Source: a virus. Taken from it: DNA of 64,000 nucleotides. Location: positions 124,001-188,000 of IMG/VR virus record IMGVR_UViG_3300036770_007547, one strand, 5' to 3'. The translations under genes were made by a program, and so were the position numbers. Shown in pieces: positions 24,930 to 32,287 of the stretch. The notes beneath the pieces are model-generated. The model searched no databases. It was not told the DNA's origin and saw only the letters and a program-made list of their open reading frames with translations. Numbering within the stretch: position 1 is the stretch's first letter; every line of letters starts with the position of its first letter.

Positions 24930-25364
24930 TTAACTACCTAGTTTGCCTTTGATGTGTGATCCATGTACTCGAACCTGTATGTGACCATTGTAGTATTCGT
25001 CTGATTCCAGTACTCGTCGTGCAAATTGTTCGCGTGCTTCGATGTAACTACATTCGGCCTTGGACCTACAGTAGTACAAGATTTCGCGTTGGAAATTTTC
25101 GGTGCCCAGTCGTTCCACGTCTTGATTGAGTTCGTCGTTGCTGCCGTAATAGGTCTGCCAGTCTGAATCGATTTTGTTGCTTATGCGTTTGCGTTTTTTG
25201 TTGCCATTCTTGAGTTTGACCACACGATACGTGGTTTTCTTGAACTTGCTGAGTTTTTTGCCTATGTATTTGCGCCCTGACACTAGATTCGTGATGAGAT
25301 AAACGAAGCCCACATACTCTTCGCCGATGTGTTCCACCACATTTGATTCGAACAGCCAGGTCAT
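24930..25364 (-). CDS. GIY-YIG-type nuclease domain protein (144 aa)
   Basis: The signature reads Y-V-G-F-V-Y-L-I-T-N-L then G-R-K-Y-I-G-K-K (residues about 17-37), a GIY-YIG core with GIY replaced by VYL. A lysine/arginine-rich insertion (45-62) follows, then D-W-Q-T-Y-Y-G-S-N and R-E-I-L-Y-Y-C-R-S-K-A-E-C-S-Y-I-E-A near 68-110, as in small phage GIY-YIG proteins. Typical roles are DNA cleavage in homing, degradation or branch cutting. No intron or split gene is visible beside it, so homing is not supported. It is the last gene of the operon that begins with gp55. Confidence 0.7.
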   Translation of the reverse strand: MTWLFESNVVEHIGEEYVGFVYLITNLVSGRKYIGKKLSKFKKTTYRVVKLKNGNKKRKRISNKIDSDWQTYYGSNDELNQDVERLGTENFQREILYYCRSKAECSYIEAREQFARRVLESDEYYNGHIQVRVHGSHIKGKLGS

Positions 25365-25403
25365 GTTGCGTAGTTAGCTGTGTCACTGATTGATGGTCAA
25401 ATT

Positions 25404-26450
25404 CTACCATTCTGTGGTGTGCTCCTGATCTTTTAATTTTGCTCGTGTGCATTTGCTCCTGCATTCATGGCTGTCAAATTCCAGGAACTCCGTGGACCAA
25501 AACTCGTCGTTTTTGATGTCGGTGAGATTCCTCTGCCAGAGATCAAATCGGCTGGCACGATCATGCCAGACTTGATTGTGATCGTAACGGTTGGCAGTCC
25601 AACAGCAGGGATATATCTGTCCTCGGCTGTTTAAAAACACGCCTTTGTTGCCGATCAAGCAGATGCCCGAATAGGGCGTGTTGCTTTCCAACTGCTGTGC
25701 TCGCTGCCAAAACAATGTTTTTATGTCTTGGCCCGGCCTTGATCTCCGAGTAAGGCGCACATGATTGCGTTCGAATCGATGTCCATCGGGCACTAGGCCC
25801 GGTTGGGTAGGCTCCAGCAGATCTATGCTACCATACTGTTCGGGATATTTACTACCAAATTTGGTGCTACGAGTGAGCTGATAAAGGTCAAACCCCAACT
25901 GCTGTGCCAGGCTTTGCTGCTGGCCCAAATGATATTCATTGAATCTAAATGCGATGCTGTCCCACACTCGATAAGTGCTGGTGTTCACTGATGCAAACGC
26001 TGTGATGCCTGCGATGATGCTGTCCCAGTCCGAGTTCACGCGATATTGCTGATTGCTGTCTTGATCCCAACCATCCAGGCTCCAGTGTACCTCGTCGTGT
26101 TCGCCCAGCACATGCCCCAGATATTGCCACCAGTCTGGTGGTTTGTAACTGCCATTGGTGATGATGGTGATGGCCACTGTGGGATTCAGGGTCTTGAACC
26201 ATACACAGATGTCCACGAGATCGCGACAGTAGATGGGATCTCCGTCGTTGCCGCAGAACGTGATCTTTTTCAGTTCCTGCACATGCTCGGCGCCAAACTG
26301 GCGTTGGAAAAACGCCAAAGTGAGTTGTCGATTCAAGAGACTGTCGGGCAATTCGGCCCTGGGACATCTCGGGCATTTCAATGCGCATATCGAACTGGGT
26401 TCGATATGCCAGTGATCCCATTTCAGCACAGCTTTTCCTCTCGCTGCCAT
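25404..26450 (-). CDS. Radical SAM protein with SPASM-like C-terminus, copy 1 (348 aa)
   Basis: The [4Fe-4S]/SAM motif is S-S-I-C-A-L-K-C-P-R-C (Cys22, Cys26, Cys29). A T-F-C-G-N-D-G-D-P segment near 65-75 corresponds to the glycine-rich SAM region, and a T-I-I-T-N-G strand follows near 95-100. C-terminal cysteines (I-Y-P-C-C-W near 280 and H-E-C-R-S-K-C-T near 325) are placed like the auxiliary-cluster ligands of SPASM enzymes, which modify peptides, proteins or sugars. It overlaps copy 2 by 28 bases, so both are probably made together. The substrate is unknown, and no obvious precursor peptide gene is adjacent. Confidence 0.8.
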   Translation of the reverse strand: MAARGKAVLKWDHWHIEPSSICALKCPRCPRAELPDSLLNRQLTLAFFQRQFGAEHVQELKKITFCGNDGDPIYCRDLVDICVWFKTLNPTVAITIITNGSYKPPDWWQYLGHVLGEHDEVHWSLDGWDQDSNQQYRVNSDWDSIIAGITAFASVNTSTYRVWDSIAFRFNEYHLGQQQSLAQQLGFDLYQLTRSTKFGSKYPEQYGSIDLLEPTQPGLVPDGHRFERNHVRLTRRSRPGQDIKTLFWQRAQQLESNTPYSGICLIGNKGVFLNSRGQIYPCCWTANRYDHNQVWHDRASRFDLWQRNLTDIKNDEFWSTEFLEFDSHECRSKCTRAKLKDQEHTTEW

Positions 26451-27319
26451 TGATCTTGGAAAGCAGTGACATCATGATCGGTGCCACAAGTGCTCAAGCA
26501 AGTTGGTTCGGGGCTGTTGGTATTCCACGACGCTTGCACAGCATCAAAGTCTGTGACATAGTTTTTCAGTCGATTGCCCAGCCAGCAACAGGGATGTATG
26601 CGTCCGCGACAATCCATGTAAAGGCTCTGCTCGTTCAAGGCATGGCATCGTATCTGTTTTTTTCCCGAGCGTGGCTGCGCCCAGTTCACCGGAGCTTCAA
26701 GCCCCGACAGCATGGGCCTCCGAGACACCTTGGCTCGGAACCAACTGAACCCCATGAGGCGCGCGAGATCTCGGCATTCATCGACTTGATGTTGATTGTG
26801 CTTGAACACCAGCATGTCCCAATGCGCTCGTCCACCGCCCGAAATAAATGCTTCCACGTTGGCGATCACTCGACGCCATTCCACACCGCGACGATACACA
26901 GCATTGGTGTCGTCCAGTCCGTCGATGCTGAACACCACGTAATCTTGTTCGCGGTTCATGATACGACCCAGCTCGTACCACCAAAACGTGCCTTGCACAC
27001 CACCATTGGTGTTCATGCCCAGCGTGATGGTGGGATTCTTTTGCCGGAACCAACGATAGATGGCCTGCGTGTTCATGCCCGCTGCGGGATCTCCGTAGTT
27101 TCCACACATGAACATCTTGTCCAGACCCGATATGAATTCGTCGTTGAATTGGGCAGCGATCTGTTCCACACGCAGATGATGGTGCCTGCGCCGATCAAAA
27201 TCAGCGTCGGTTTCTCGACTGCATTGAGCACAGCGTGCCTGGCACACGTCGGTGGGCTCGAGGTGCAGTACTCGTATGTTACGTGATGTCCACGTCGGTG
27301 TTGTAGCTGGTGAATCCAC
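26423..27319 (-). CDS. Radical SAM protein with SPASM-like C-terminus, copy 2 (298 aa)
   Basis: Cys26, Cys30 and Cys33 form the radical SAM motif in E-P-T-D-V-C-Q-A-R-C-A-Q-C. M-F-M-C-G-N-Y-G-D-P-A-A-G (about 69-81), G-M-N-T-N-G-G and V-F-S-I-D-G-L-D follow the family strand order, and the C-terminus has R-I-H-P-C-C-W and C-L-S-T-C-G. It is homologous in layout to copy 1 but clearly diverged. From memory, relatives with the C-G-N-Y-G-D-P motif occur in other aquatic T4-like phages, without known function. The start lies 41 bases inside the end of gp46, showing tight coupling to the recombination nuclease. Confidence 0.82.
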   Translation of the reverse strand: MDSPATTPTWTSRNIRVLHLEPTDVCQARCAQCSRETDADFDRRRHHHLRVEQIAAQFNDEFISGLDKMFMCGNYGDPAAGMNTQAIYRWFRQKNPTITLGMNTNGGVQGTFWWYELGRIMNREQDYVVFSIDGLDDTNAVYRRGVEWRRVIANVEAFISGGGRAHWDMLVFKHNQHQVDECRDLARLMGFSWFRAKVSRRPMLSGLEAPVNWAQPRSGKKQIRCHALNEQSLYMDCRGRIHPCCWLGNRLKNYVTDFDAVQASWNTNSPEPTCLSTCGTDHDVTAFQDQWQREEKLC

Positions 27320-29042
27320 CTTCTTTGATCACTTTCAAAATGTTTTCCACACGTCCGGCCAGCTCGTCTCGATGACTCACCAACCAAACCGATTTGTTGC
27401 GATCACGCACCATCTTTTTCAAGAGTGCGAGACTGTTTTCCACGCCCTGGGTGTCCATGCCCGAATCAATGAGCTCGTCGATGAACAGCACATTGATGGG
27501 ATGATACAAGCTCTCCCAGACATCGCGAAAGGCCCACGACATTGACAGTATCAATCTGTTGCGTTCACCACGGCTGAGATTGTCAAAGTCTAGGTCACGT
27601 CCCAGTTCAGTGATCTCCACAGTGAGATCGTTCTGGAATATCACTTGATGTGGCAGTCCGATGCGATCTAGGTAATGTGTGAGGCGACTGTTGAGATAAC
27701 TGAGATTCTGTTCAATGATCTTCTTGCGTATGAACGAATCCTTGTTGGTCAGTAGTTTGAGCAAGAAGTCTTGGTGTTCGTGCAATCTAGACAGCTCGTT
27801 GATGACATCGTATGTGACTTCCTGCAGTGCCTGATTTCGCATGTCGTCGATCTGTTCTTGATACGGGTCAACATCGCTCTGCCGACTCACGAGATCTTTG
27901 CGCAAGGTGTCAAGACTGTTTTTGTGATTCAAGGCCTGCTCGATGTCGTCGTAGAACACCGTGGGGGCTGTACCCAACTCGCCCAGGTCATCGATCTCAT
28001 TGAGATGTTCTATTCGCTGTGTTTCGTTGGCCAAGAGTTGTAAGGCGATCTCTTGCAAGTTCTTCTGCTTCTCTGCCAGAATCTCGTCTTGCTTGCTGTC
28101 ATGCAGTTCTTGTCCGCAGGCATGACAACGATGTTCTCGCAGCGCATCTATGTCGCGTTGCAGTTTGCTTTGATCCTTTTCCAACTTTGAGTCATCCTGA
28201 TCGATCTGCCGGATCCACTTCTGGTGCTCGTCGATCTGTTTTTTCTGGCTGTGATAGAGTTCGAGATCTCGGTGCGCCTGCACTTCGGCTTCGATGTCGA
28301 TGTGTTCCAATCCGTCGATGGCCTGGATCAAGGCATCGCAGTCTTCTTGCTGTTTCTTGATCCACAGACTCTGGCGCTTTTCCAAACTGATGATCTGTTC
28401 TTCGATCCTTCGATTGGCTTCTTGCACGGCACGGATGCGCATCTCTTCCTGCGAGATGGCGTCCTTGGTGGCGCGGTTCAACTCTTTGATGCGTTCCGCA
28501 CGCTCGCTCAATAGCGTGATGCCCAAGAGTTGCTCGATGATGGCACGCTGATCGTTGGCCTTGAGGCTGAGGAACGGCTCGGTATAAGTGTTGAGTGCCA
28601 GGATATGTCGGAACATGTCGTGGCTCATGCCCAAGAGAGATTCGATGGCTTCCTGGGTCTCGCGACTGTCGCCCTGTGCGTCATCGGTCACAGACTGCTC
28701 TTGATCATTGACATAGAACTTCAGCACATTGGGTTTGCGACCGCGCTCGACTCGATAGCTCTGTCCGTTGACCGCAAAGTCAAGGCTCACCAACATGTTT
28801 TTGTTGTTGGTCTTGTTGATGAGATTGTCTCTGCGTATGTTTGTCAGCGCCTGTCCGTACAAGGCATAACTGAGAGCATTGATGATGGTGGTCTTACCGG
28901 TGCCGTTACGACTACCGTCGCCGCCGAGGTCGAGATTTTCGCCCAACACAAGAGTGAGGTCGCTGCGATCAAAATCCACGGCCTGTGTGGCATTGCCCAC
29001 GCTCATGAAATTTTTGACAGTGAGTTTGGCTATCTTGATCAT
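27279..29042 (-). CDS. 46: Recombination endonuclease subunit gp46 (SbcC/Rad50-like ATPase)
   Basis: The 587-aa protein has the split ATPase of the family: Walker A region G-E-N-L-D then G-T-G-K-T-T (residues 34-52), long coiled coils around a zinc hook R-C-H-A-C-G (near 303-307), the signature L-S-R-G-E-R-N-R-L (near 489) and Walker B V-L-F-I-D-E-L (near 515), then V-S-H-R-D-E. With gp47 it resects DNA ends for recombination-dependent replication and host DNA breakdown. The length is close to T4 gp46 (560 aa). It is separated from gp47 by the 398-aa unknown gene. Confidence 0.95.
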   Translation of the reverse strand: MIKIAKLTVKNFMSVGNATQAVDFDRSDLTLVLGENLDLGGDGSRNGTGKTTIINALSYALYGQALTNIRRDNLINKTNNKNMLVSLDFAVNGQSYRVERGRKPNVLKFYVNDQEQSVTDDAQGDSRETQEAIESLLGMSHDMFRHILALNTYTEPFLSLKANDQRAIIEQLLGITLLSERAERIKELNRATKDAISQEEMRIRAVQEANRRIEEQIISLEKRQSLWIKKQQEDCDALIQAIDGLEHIDIEAEVQAHRDLELYHSQKKQIDEHQKWIRQIDQDDSKLEKDQSKLQRDIDALREHRCHACGQELHDSKQDEILAEKQKNLQEIALQLLANETQRIEHLNEIDDLGELGTAPTVFYDDIEQALNHKNSLDTLRKDLVSRQSDVDPYQEQIDDMRNQALQEVTYDVINELSRLHEHQDFLLKLLTNKDSFIRKKIIEQNLSYLNSRLTHYLDRIGLPHQVIFQNDLTVEITELGRDLDFDNLSRGERNRLILSMSWAFRDVWESLYHPINVLFIDELIDSGMDTQGVENSLALLKKMVRDRNKSVWLVSHRDELAGRVENILKVIKEGGFTSYNTDVDIT

Positions 29043-29086
29043 TGTTTAGTTTAACACGTTTGATGTCAGCATCGCTAGCGATCTGA

Positions 29087-30283
29087 TCAACGCAGTCCCT
29101 GCCGCAGATGATCGCTTTGTTGCTGTTGGAATTTCGAGAAAAAGTGTCGATGATTGTGTTCGATGATGGGTTTCATGTCCTGATAGGCTGCCTGTAGCTG
29201 CTCGGGAGTGCGAGCGGACCAGATCTCCAGCACGTCCATGATTTTTTCGGCTCGAGCCTCGATGTCAGTTTCGAGATCGTAACTTTCGTCCCAGAAGTCA
29301 TGGAAAGTGCGGAATCCAAGATCTCGCAGCATCGAAAGCACTCCGGCACTGCCGAATATCACGAACGGTCTTTGATTGACCACGGGTCGTAGAGTCACAC
29401 GAGTGATGAATGGCCTTGGCAGATTTACCGCGGTCTCAAGCCCCACGTAGATCAATGCGCTGGACATTTCCGGAGAACTCATGTAAGCACTGGCCGCCAC
29501 AGCCTCGGGTGGATCGGGTTGGTGTTCGGGCCATCGATACTGAGACACAGTGCCAAAAGCACGCACACAGCTTTGATGCGCGGGTTCACGTATCACGATC
29601 TCGGGACTGCTGCGAGTGAACGGCGATGCAGTCAAGAAATAACAAGGTGCTGGCTCGATGTCGGCGTCGCGTGTTTGCTGCAGGATCGGACCTTGGTTGC
29701 TGTAACTGATGTATCCGGATCGTTGCAATTGACGAGCATGCAGTCGGCTCATGAAATAGGTACGGTGGAATCTACGCAAACGACTCTGGCAGATAAACGG
29801 CCATTCGATGTTTTGATCCTGCATGGCTATGTTTTTGTAGCCCATGTCGTAGTCCTCGTACCGGTGCCATGGCCGCGGCGGAGTCAAACAGGAGCCCATC
29901 AGCGACGACGAAATCACGGGCATGGGTTGATCACACACCAGCCGCTGAGCCACACGCTCGGCATAGGCATCATAGTCCGGCAAGTTGGTGACCAAGCGCA
30001 CGAAAAAATTGCTGATGTCCAGTTCTCGCAGTATCAATTGGAGATTGTACAAGGTAAACGGCACGGCAGTGTCATCGATCCAGAAATCTAGATCGTCGTG
30101 TTCAAACACCAAACGTTCGTGTGGTTCAAATCTCACAGCATCGCCTTCGAATCGCTGATCTAGATAGTTTTTGAGATCCCAGTACAGCCGTGACATGTCG
30201 CGATCGTAGGATGCCAGGCTGTAGAAACAGCTGATCTTGACATGGTCTCCGGCTAGATGCTGTAGATATTCAAGTGTGAGCAT
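29087..30283 (-). CDS. Conserved unknown protein inserted between gp47 and gp46 (398 aa)
   Basis: No catalytic family was recognised with confidence. The last 130 residues (L-P-R-P-F-I-T-R-V-T-L-R-P, then Q-R-P-F-V-I-F-G-S, L-R-D-L-G-F-R-T-F, W-D-E-S-Y-D, ending I-I-E-H-N) follow a pattern I recall from unassigned proteins of large aquatic phages, some loosely compared with glycosyltransferases. Most of the N-terminal part is charged alpha/beta sequence. It begins one base after gp47 ends and lies within the gp55-led operon, so it is expressed with the recombination genes. Whether it assists gp46/gp47 is unknown. Confidence 0.65.
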   Translation of the reverse strand: MLTLEYLQHLAGDHVKISCFYSLASYDRDMSRLYWDLKNYLDQRFEGDAVRFEPHERLVFEHDDLDFWIDDTAVPFTLYNLQLILRELDISNFFVRLVTNLPDYDAYAERVAQRLVCDQPMPVISSSLMGSCLTPPRPWHRYEDYDMGYKNIAMQDQNIEWPFICQSRLRRFHRTYFMSRLHARQLQRSGYISYSNQGPILQQTRDADIEPAPCYFLTASPFTRSSPEIVIREPAHQSCVRAFGTVSQYRWPEHQPDPPEAVAASAYMSSPEMSSALIYVGLETAVNLPRPFITRVTLRPVVNQRPFVIFGSAGVLSMLRDLGFRTFHDFWDESYDLETDIEARAEKIMDVLEIWSARTPEQLQAAYQDMKPIIEHNHRHFFSKFQQQQSDHLRQGLR

Positions 30284-30284
30284 G

Positions 30285-31301
30285 CTAGAGTGTTTGGTAG
30301 ATCTTCAACAACAAGTTCTTGTCATAGGAATTGGATTCGATGCGCGAGATCTGATCGGTGACGATTTGATCCACGCTTTCGAATCTCACGTCTCCAGGCG
30401 CGAGATCTTCTTCCAGGGCCGATTGCTTGTTGGGTATCAAGGCCATCTCCCGGAGATTGTATTCGTTCACAAACTTTTCTTTGATGTAGTTGGCTTCCTC
30501 GTAGCTGATCTCGATGTCCAGTTTCACACGCACATGCATTTTTTTGCGCAGCACATCGCTGGCATGATCAATGACATGGCTGAGATCCCAGACATTGTAC
30601 AAGGGTTGGTCAGGCCAGGCATGGAACTCGGGGTCAGATCCCCACTCCAAGATCATCATTCCACGTTGATCATCGCCGGCATCGGCAAAGTTGTGCGGGA
30701 AACAGTTTCCGATATAGTTGATGTTGTTTTTCTTTTGTCGGAGATGGAAGTGTCCGGAAAAAACATCACCAAACCCGGAGAAATGCTCGTTCTTGAGTGC
30801 ACCATGGTCTGGCATCTCCACCATGGCATTCATCTTGAAATGCGGCAGTTCGAAATGACCAAACATGTATCTCGCCGACATCTTCTGTATTTTCTTGTGA
30901 TCATCGCCCACCAGCCACGGAGCAATGATGACATCGCCCGCTTGGAACCAGTCGTTGCAGATGTGTATGTTGGGCAGGTGTCGAGCCCACTCCACGCCAG
31001 TGATGTCGCGTTTGTCTCGATAGTAAAGATCGTGATTGCCAGGGATGAAGTAGAATTGGTCAAACGCCGCTGACAATTTTTCCAGGGCACGCAGCGAAAA
31101 TTGCAGGGTCTGTAGATTGATCGATGCACGATGATTGTGCCAGTCGCCCAGGAACATGCCGGTTTCGCAGTTGTTCTCTTTGGCTGTGGCGATGAACCAA
31201 TCTATGAATTGATCACAGTCCTGATTGTGTAGGATGCTGTTGCTTTTGAGACCCCAGTGTATGTCAGTGCATACCGCGGCACGTTGAAATAGATTGGCCA
31301 T
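30285..31301 (-). CDS. 47: Recombination endonuclease subunit gp47 (SbcD/Mre11-like)
   Basis: The 338-aa metallophosphoesterase has the five family motifs: C-T-D-I-H-W-G (Asp13, His15), F-L-G-D-W-H-N (Asp53), P-G-N-H-D (88-91), an M-F-G-H-F-E strand, and S-G-H-F-H. It is the nuclease partner of gp46, giving 5' end resection for recombination and replication restart. The length matches T4 gp47 (339 aa). The start is 3 bases after gp55 ends. Confidence 0.95.
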   Translation of the reverse strand: MANLFQRAAVCTDIHWGLKSNSILHNQDCDQFIDWFIATAKENNCETGMFLGDWHNHRASINLQTLQFSLRALEKLSAAFDQFYFIPGNHDLYYRDKRDITGVEWARHLPNIHICNDWFQAGDVIIAPWLVGDDHKKIQKMSARYMFGHFELPHFKMNAMVEMPDHGALKNEHFSGFGDVFSGHFHLRQKKNNINYIGNCFPHNFADAGDDQRGMMILEWGSDPEFHAWPDQPLYNVWDLSHVIDHASDVLRKKMHVRVKLDIEISYEEANYIKEKFVNEYNLREMALIPNKQSALEEDLAPGDVRFESVDQIVTDQISRIESNSYDKNLLLKIYQTL

Positions 31302-31304
31302 TGA

Positions 31305-32183
31305 TCAGTCTTCGCTGGCCGCGACTTGTTGATACTTGCGATCGGCATCGGCGTATTGCCGACTCCAACTGGGGTTGAGTCCGTTCATTTCCAAGATGTC
31401 GTCCCTGATGTTTTGGTTTTTCTTTTCGATGTTGAGTATGCGAGTAAACGAATTGGTTATGGCTGCTGTGTAGTATGCAAATGGATTTTGCGACTTTGAC
31501 TCGTCGAATTGCAAGCCGATCTGGCTAAGTTGCAACAAGGCCTGTCCACGCATTTCTTCGTTGTAGGTGTAACCCCTCCAGTTCGATCGCGTGGCATAGC
31601 GTTCACACAGTTTCATGAACATTTCGGCCAGCCGCCGGGTCATGGCGCCGTGTTCGCGGCAATAGCATCCGGTTTCGAGATCGCCCTGCCAGTGGCTCTT
31701 GCCCACTAGATAAGGAACACGATGTTCGTTGACACGATAGTGGAAAAACGGAGGAAAGTTCACTCGCACATGAGTGGGATCGACCATGATGTCCGGCACC
31801 AGTTCTTCGGCATCGGTGTCCTCTTCTTCTTCGATGCCCAGTATGTTTTCCAGAGTGCGTTTTTTCTGTGCCACTTTGGGCTGTTTTTTTGGTGCTTGTG
31901 GAATGTGTTCCCAGGTCATGATCCGGAACACAAGGTCAGTGTTGGGTATGTTCTTTTCGTTGACCTCGCTTCCGGACTCTTTGGTGAGTCGAGCTGCGCG
32001 ATTCCTGCGAGCTTCGGCTATGGTCCTCTGGTTGATCTTGGTCACTGCGGGCAATATGATATCGTATTGATGATCTCGCGCAGGATCAAGGAAACTACAG
32101 TAGGTATTCTTGCTTAGGTGTATTTCGCGTAGTATGTCGCGATTGTTGAGATAGTTGACTTTGGTTGTGGTTGGTAAGGACAA
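31305..32183 (-). CDS. 55: Late-transcription sigma factor gp55, N-terminally extended
   Basis: It has a TTG start, chosen because AGGAGA lies 7-8 bases upstream and no nearby ATG exists. Residues about 195-265 carry the gp55 core: W-R-G-Y-T-Y-N-E-E-M, F-D-E-S-K-S-Q-N-P-F-A-Y-Y-T, then R-I-L-N-I-E-K-K-N-Q, followed by N-G-L-N-P-S-W. gp55 directs host RNA polymerase to TATAAATA late promoters. T4 gp55 has 185 aa; this one has 292, with an extra N-terminal region (S-K-N-T-Y-C-S-F, E-A-R-R-N-R-A-A-R-L, acidic tract 118-130). It leads the operon with gp47, gp46 and the radical SAM pair. Early and late promoters overlap upstream. Confidence 0.88.
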   Translation of the reverse strand: MSLPTTTKVNYLNNRDILREIHLSKNTYCSFLDPARDHQYDIILPAVTKINQRTIAEARRNRAARLTKESGSEVNEKNIPNTDLVFRIMTWEHIPQAPKKQPKVAQKKRTLENILGIEEEEDTDAEELVPDIMVDPTHVRVNFPPFFHYRVNEHRVPYLVGKSHWQGDLETGCYCREHGAMTRRLAEMFMKLCERYATRSNWRGYTYNEEMRGQALLQLSQIGLQFDESKSQNPFAYYTAAITNSFTRILNIEKKNQNIRDDILEMNGLNPSWSRQYADADRKYQQVAASED

Positions 32184-32201
32184 GCTGGTTCTCCTGTTGT
32201 A

Positions 32202-32209
32202 TATTTATT
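32202..32209 (-). promoter_or_regulatory. Late promoter element AATAAATA for gp55
   Basis: The minus-strand octamer has a predicted start near 32196, about 13 bases before the TTG start codon, leaving AGGAGA in the leader. It overlaps the -10 box of the sigma-70-like promoter by three bases. Confidence 0.7.
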
Positions 32210-32234
32210 TTAACACAGATCTTGGGTTTGTCAA
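32207..32234 (-). promoter_or_regulatory. Sigma-70-like promoter for gp55
   Basis: TTGACA (32229-32234) and TAAAAT (32207-32212) are separated by 16 bases on the minus strand. This gives the late sigma factor a way to be expressed by unmodified host polymerase before late promoters work. Confidence 0.6.
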
Positions 32235-32262
32235 CCTGATAAACTGTGCCGTTTTTGGGTAC

Positions 32263-32270
32263 CATAAATA
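32263..32270 (+). promoter_or_regulatory. Late promoter element CATAAATA for the baseplate block
   Basis: It lies 18 bases upstream of the 649-aa gene, with ATAGGA as the ribosome site in the short leader. It is divergent from the gp55 promoters 50 bases away. Confidence 0.72.
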
Positions 32271-32287
32271 ACATATAGGAAATCATC

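Noticed and set aside
24388-24933. Open frame of 181 codons on the plus strand across the noncoding island
   Set aside because: It starts inside the DUF6614-type gene, has a Ser/Arg/Cys-rich composition unlike any gene here, lacks a ribosome site, and runs through several inverted repeats.
24930-25364. Homing by the GIY-YIG protein (intron or intein nearby)
   Set aside because: No split gene, intron core or intein junction was seen on either side; gp46 and the radical SAM genes are intact.
26381-27286. Plus-strand frame of 301 codons opposite the radical SAM genes
   Set aside because: The minus-strand proteins have full radical SAM motifs, while this translation has no recognisable features.
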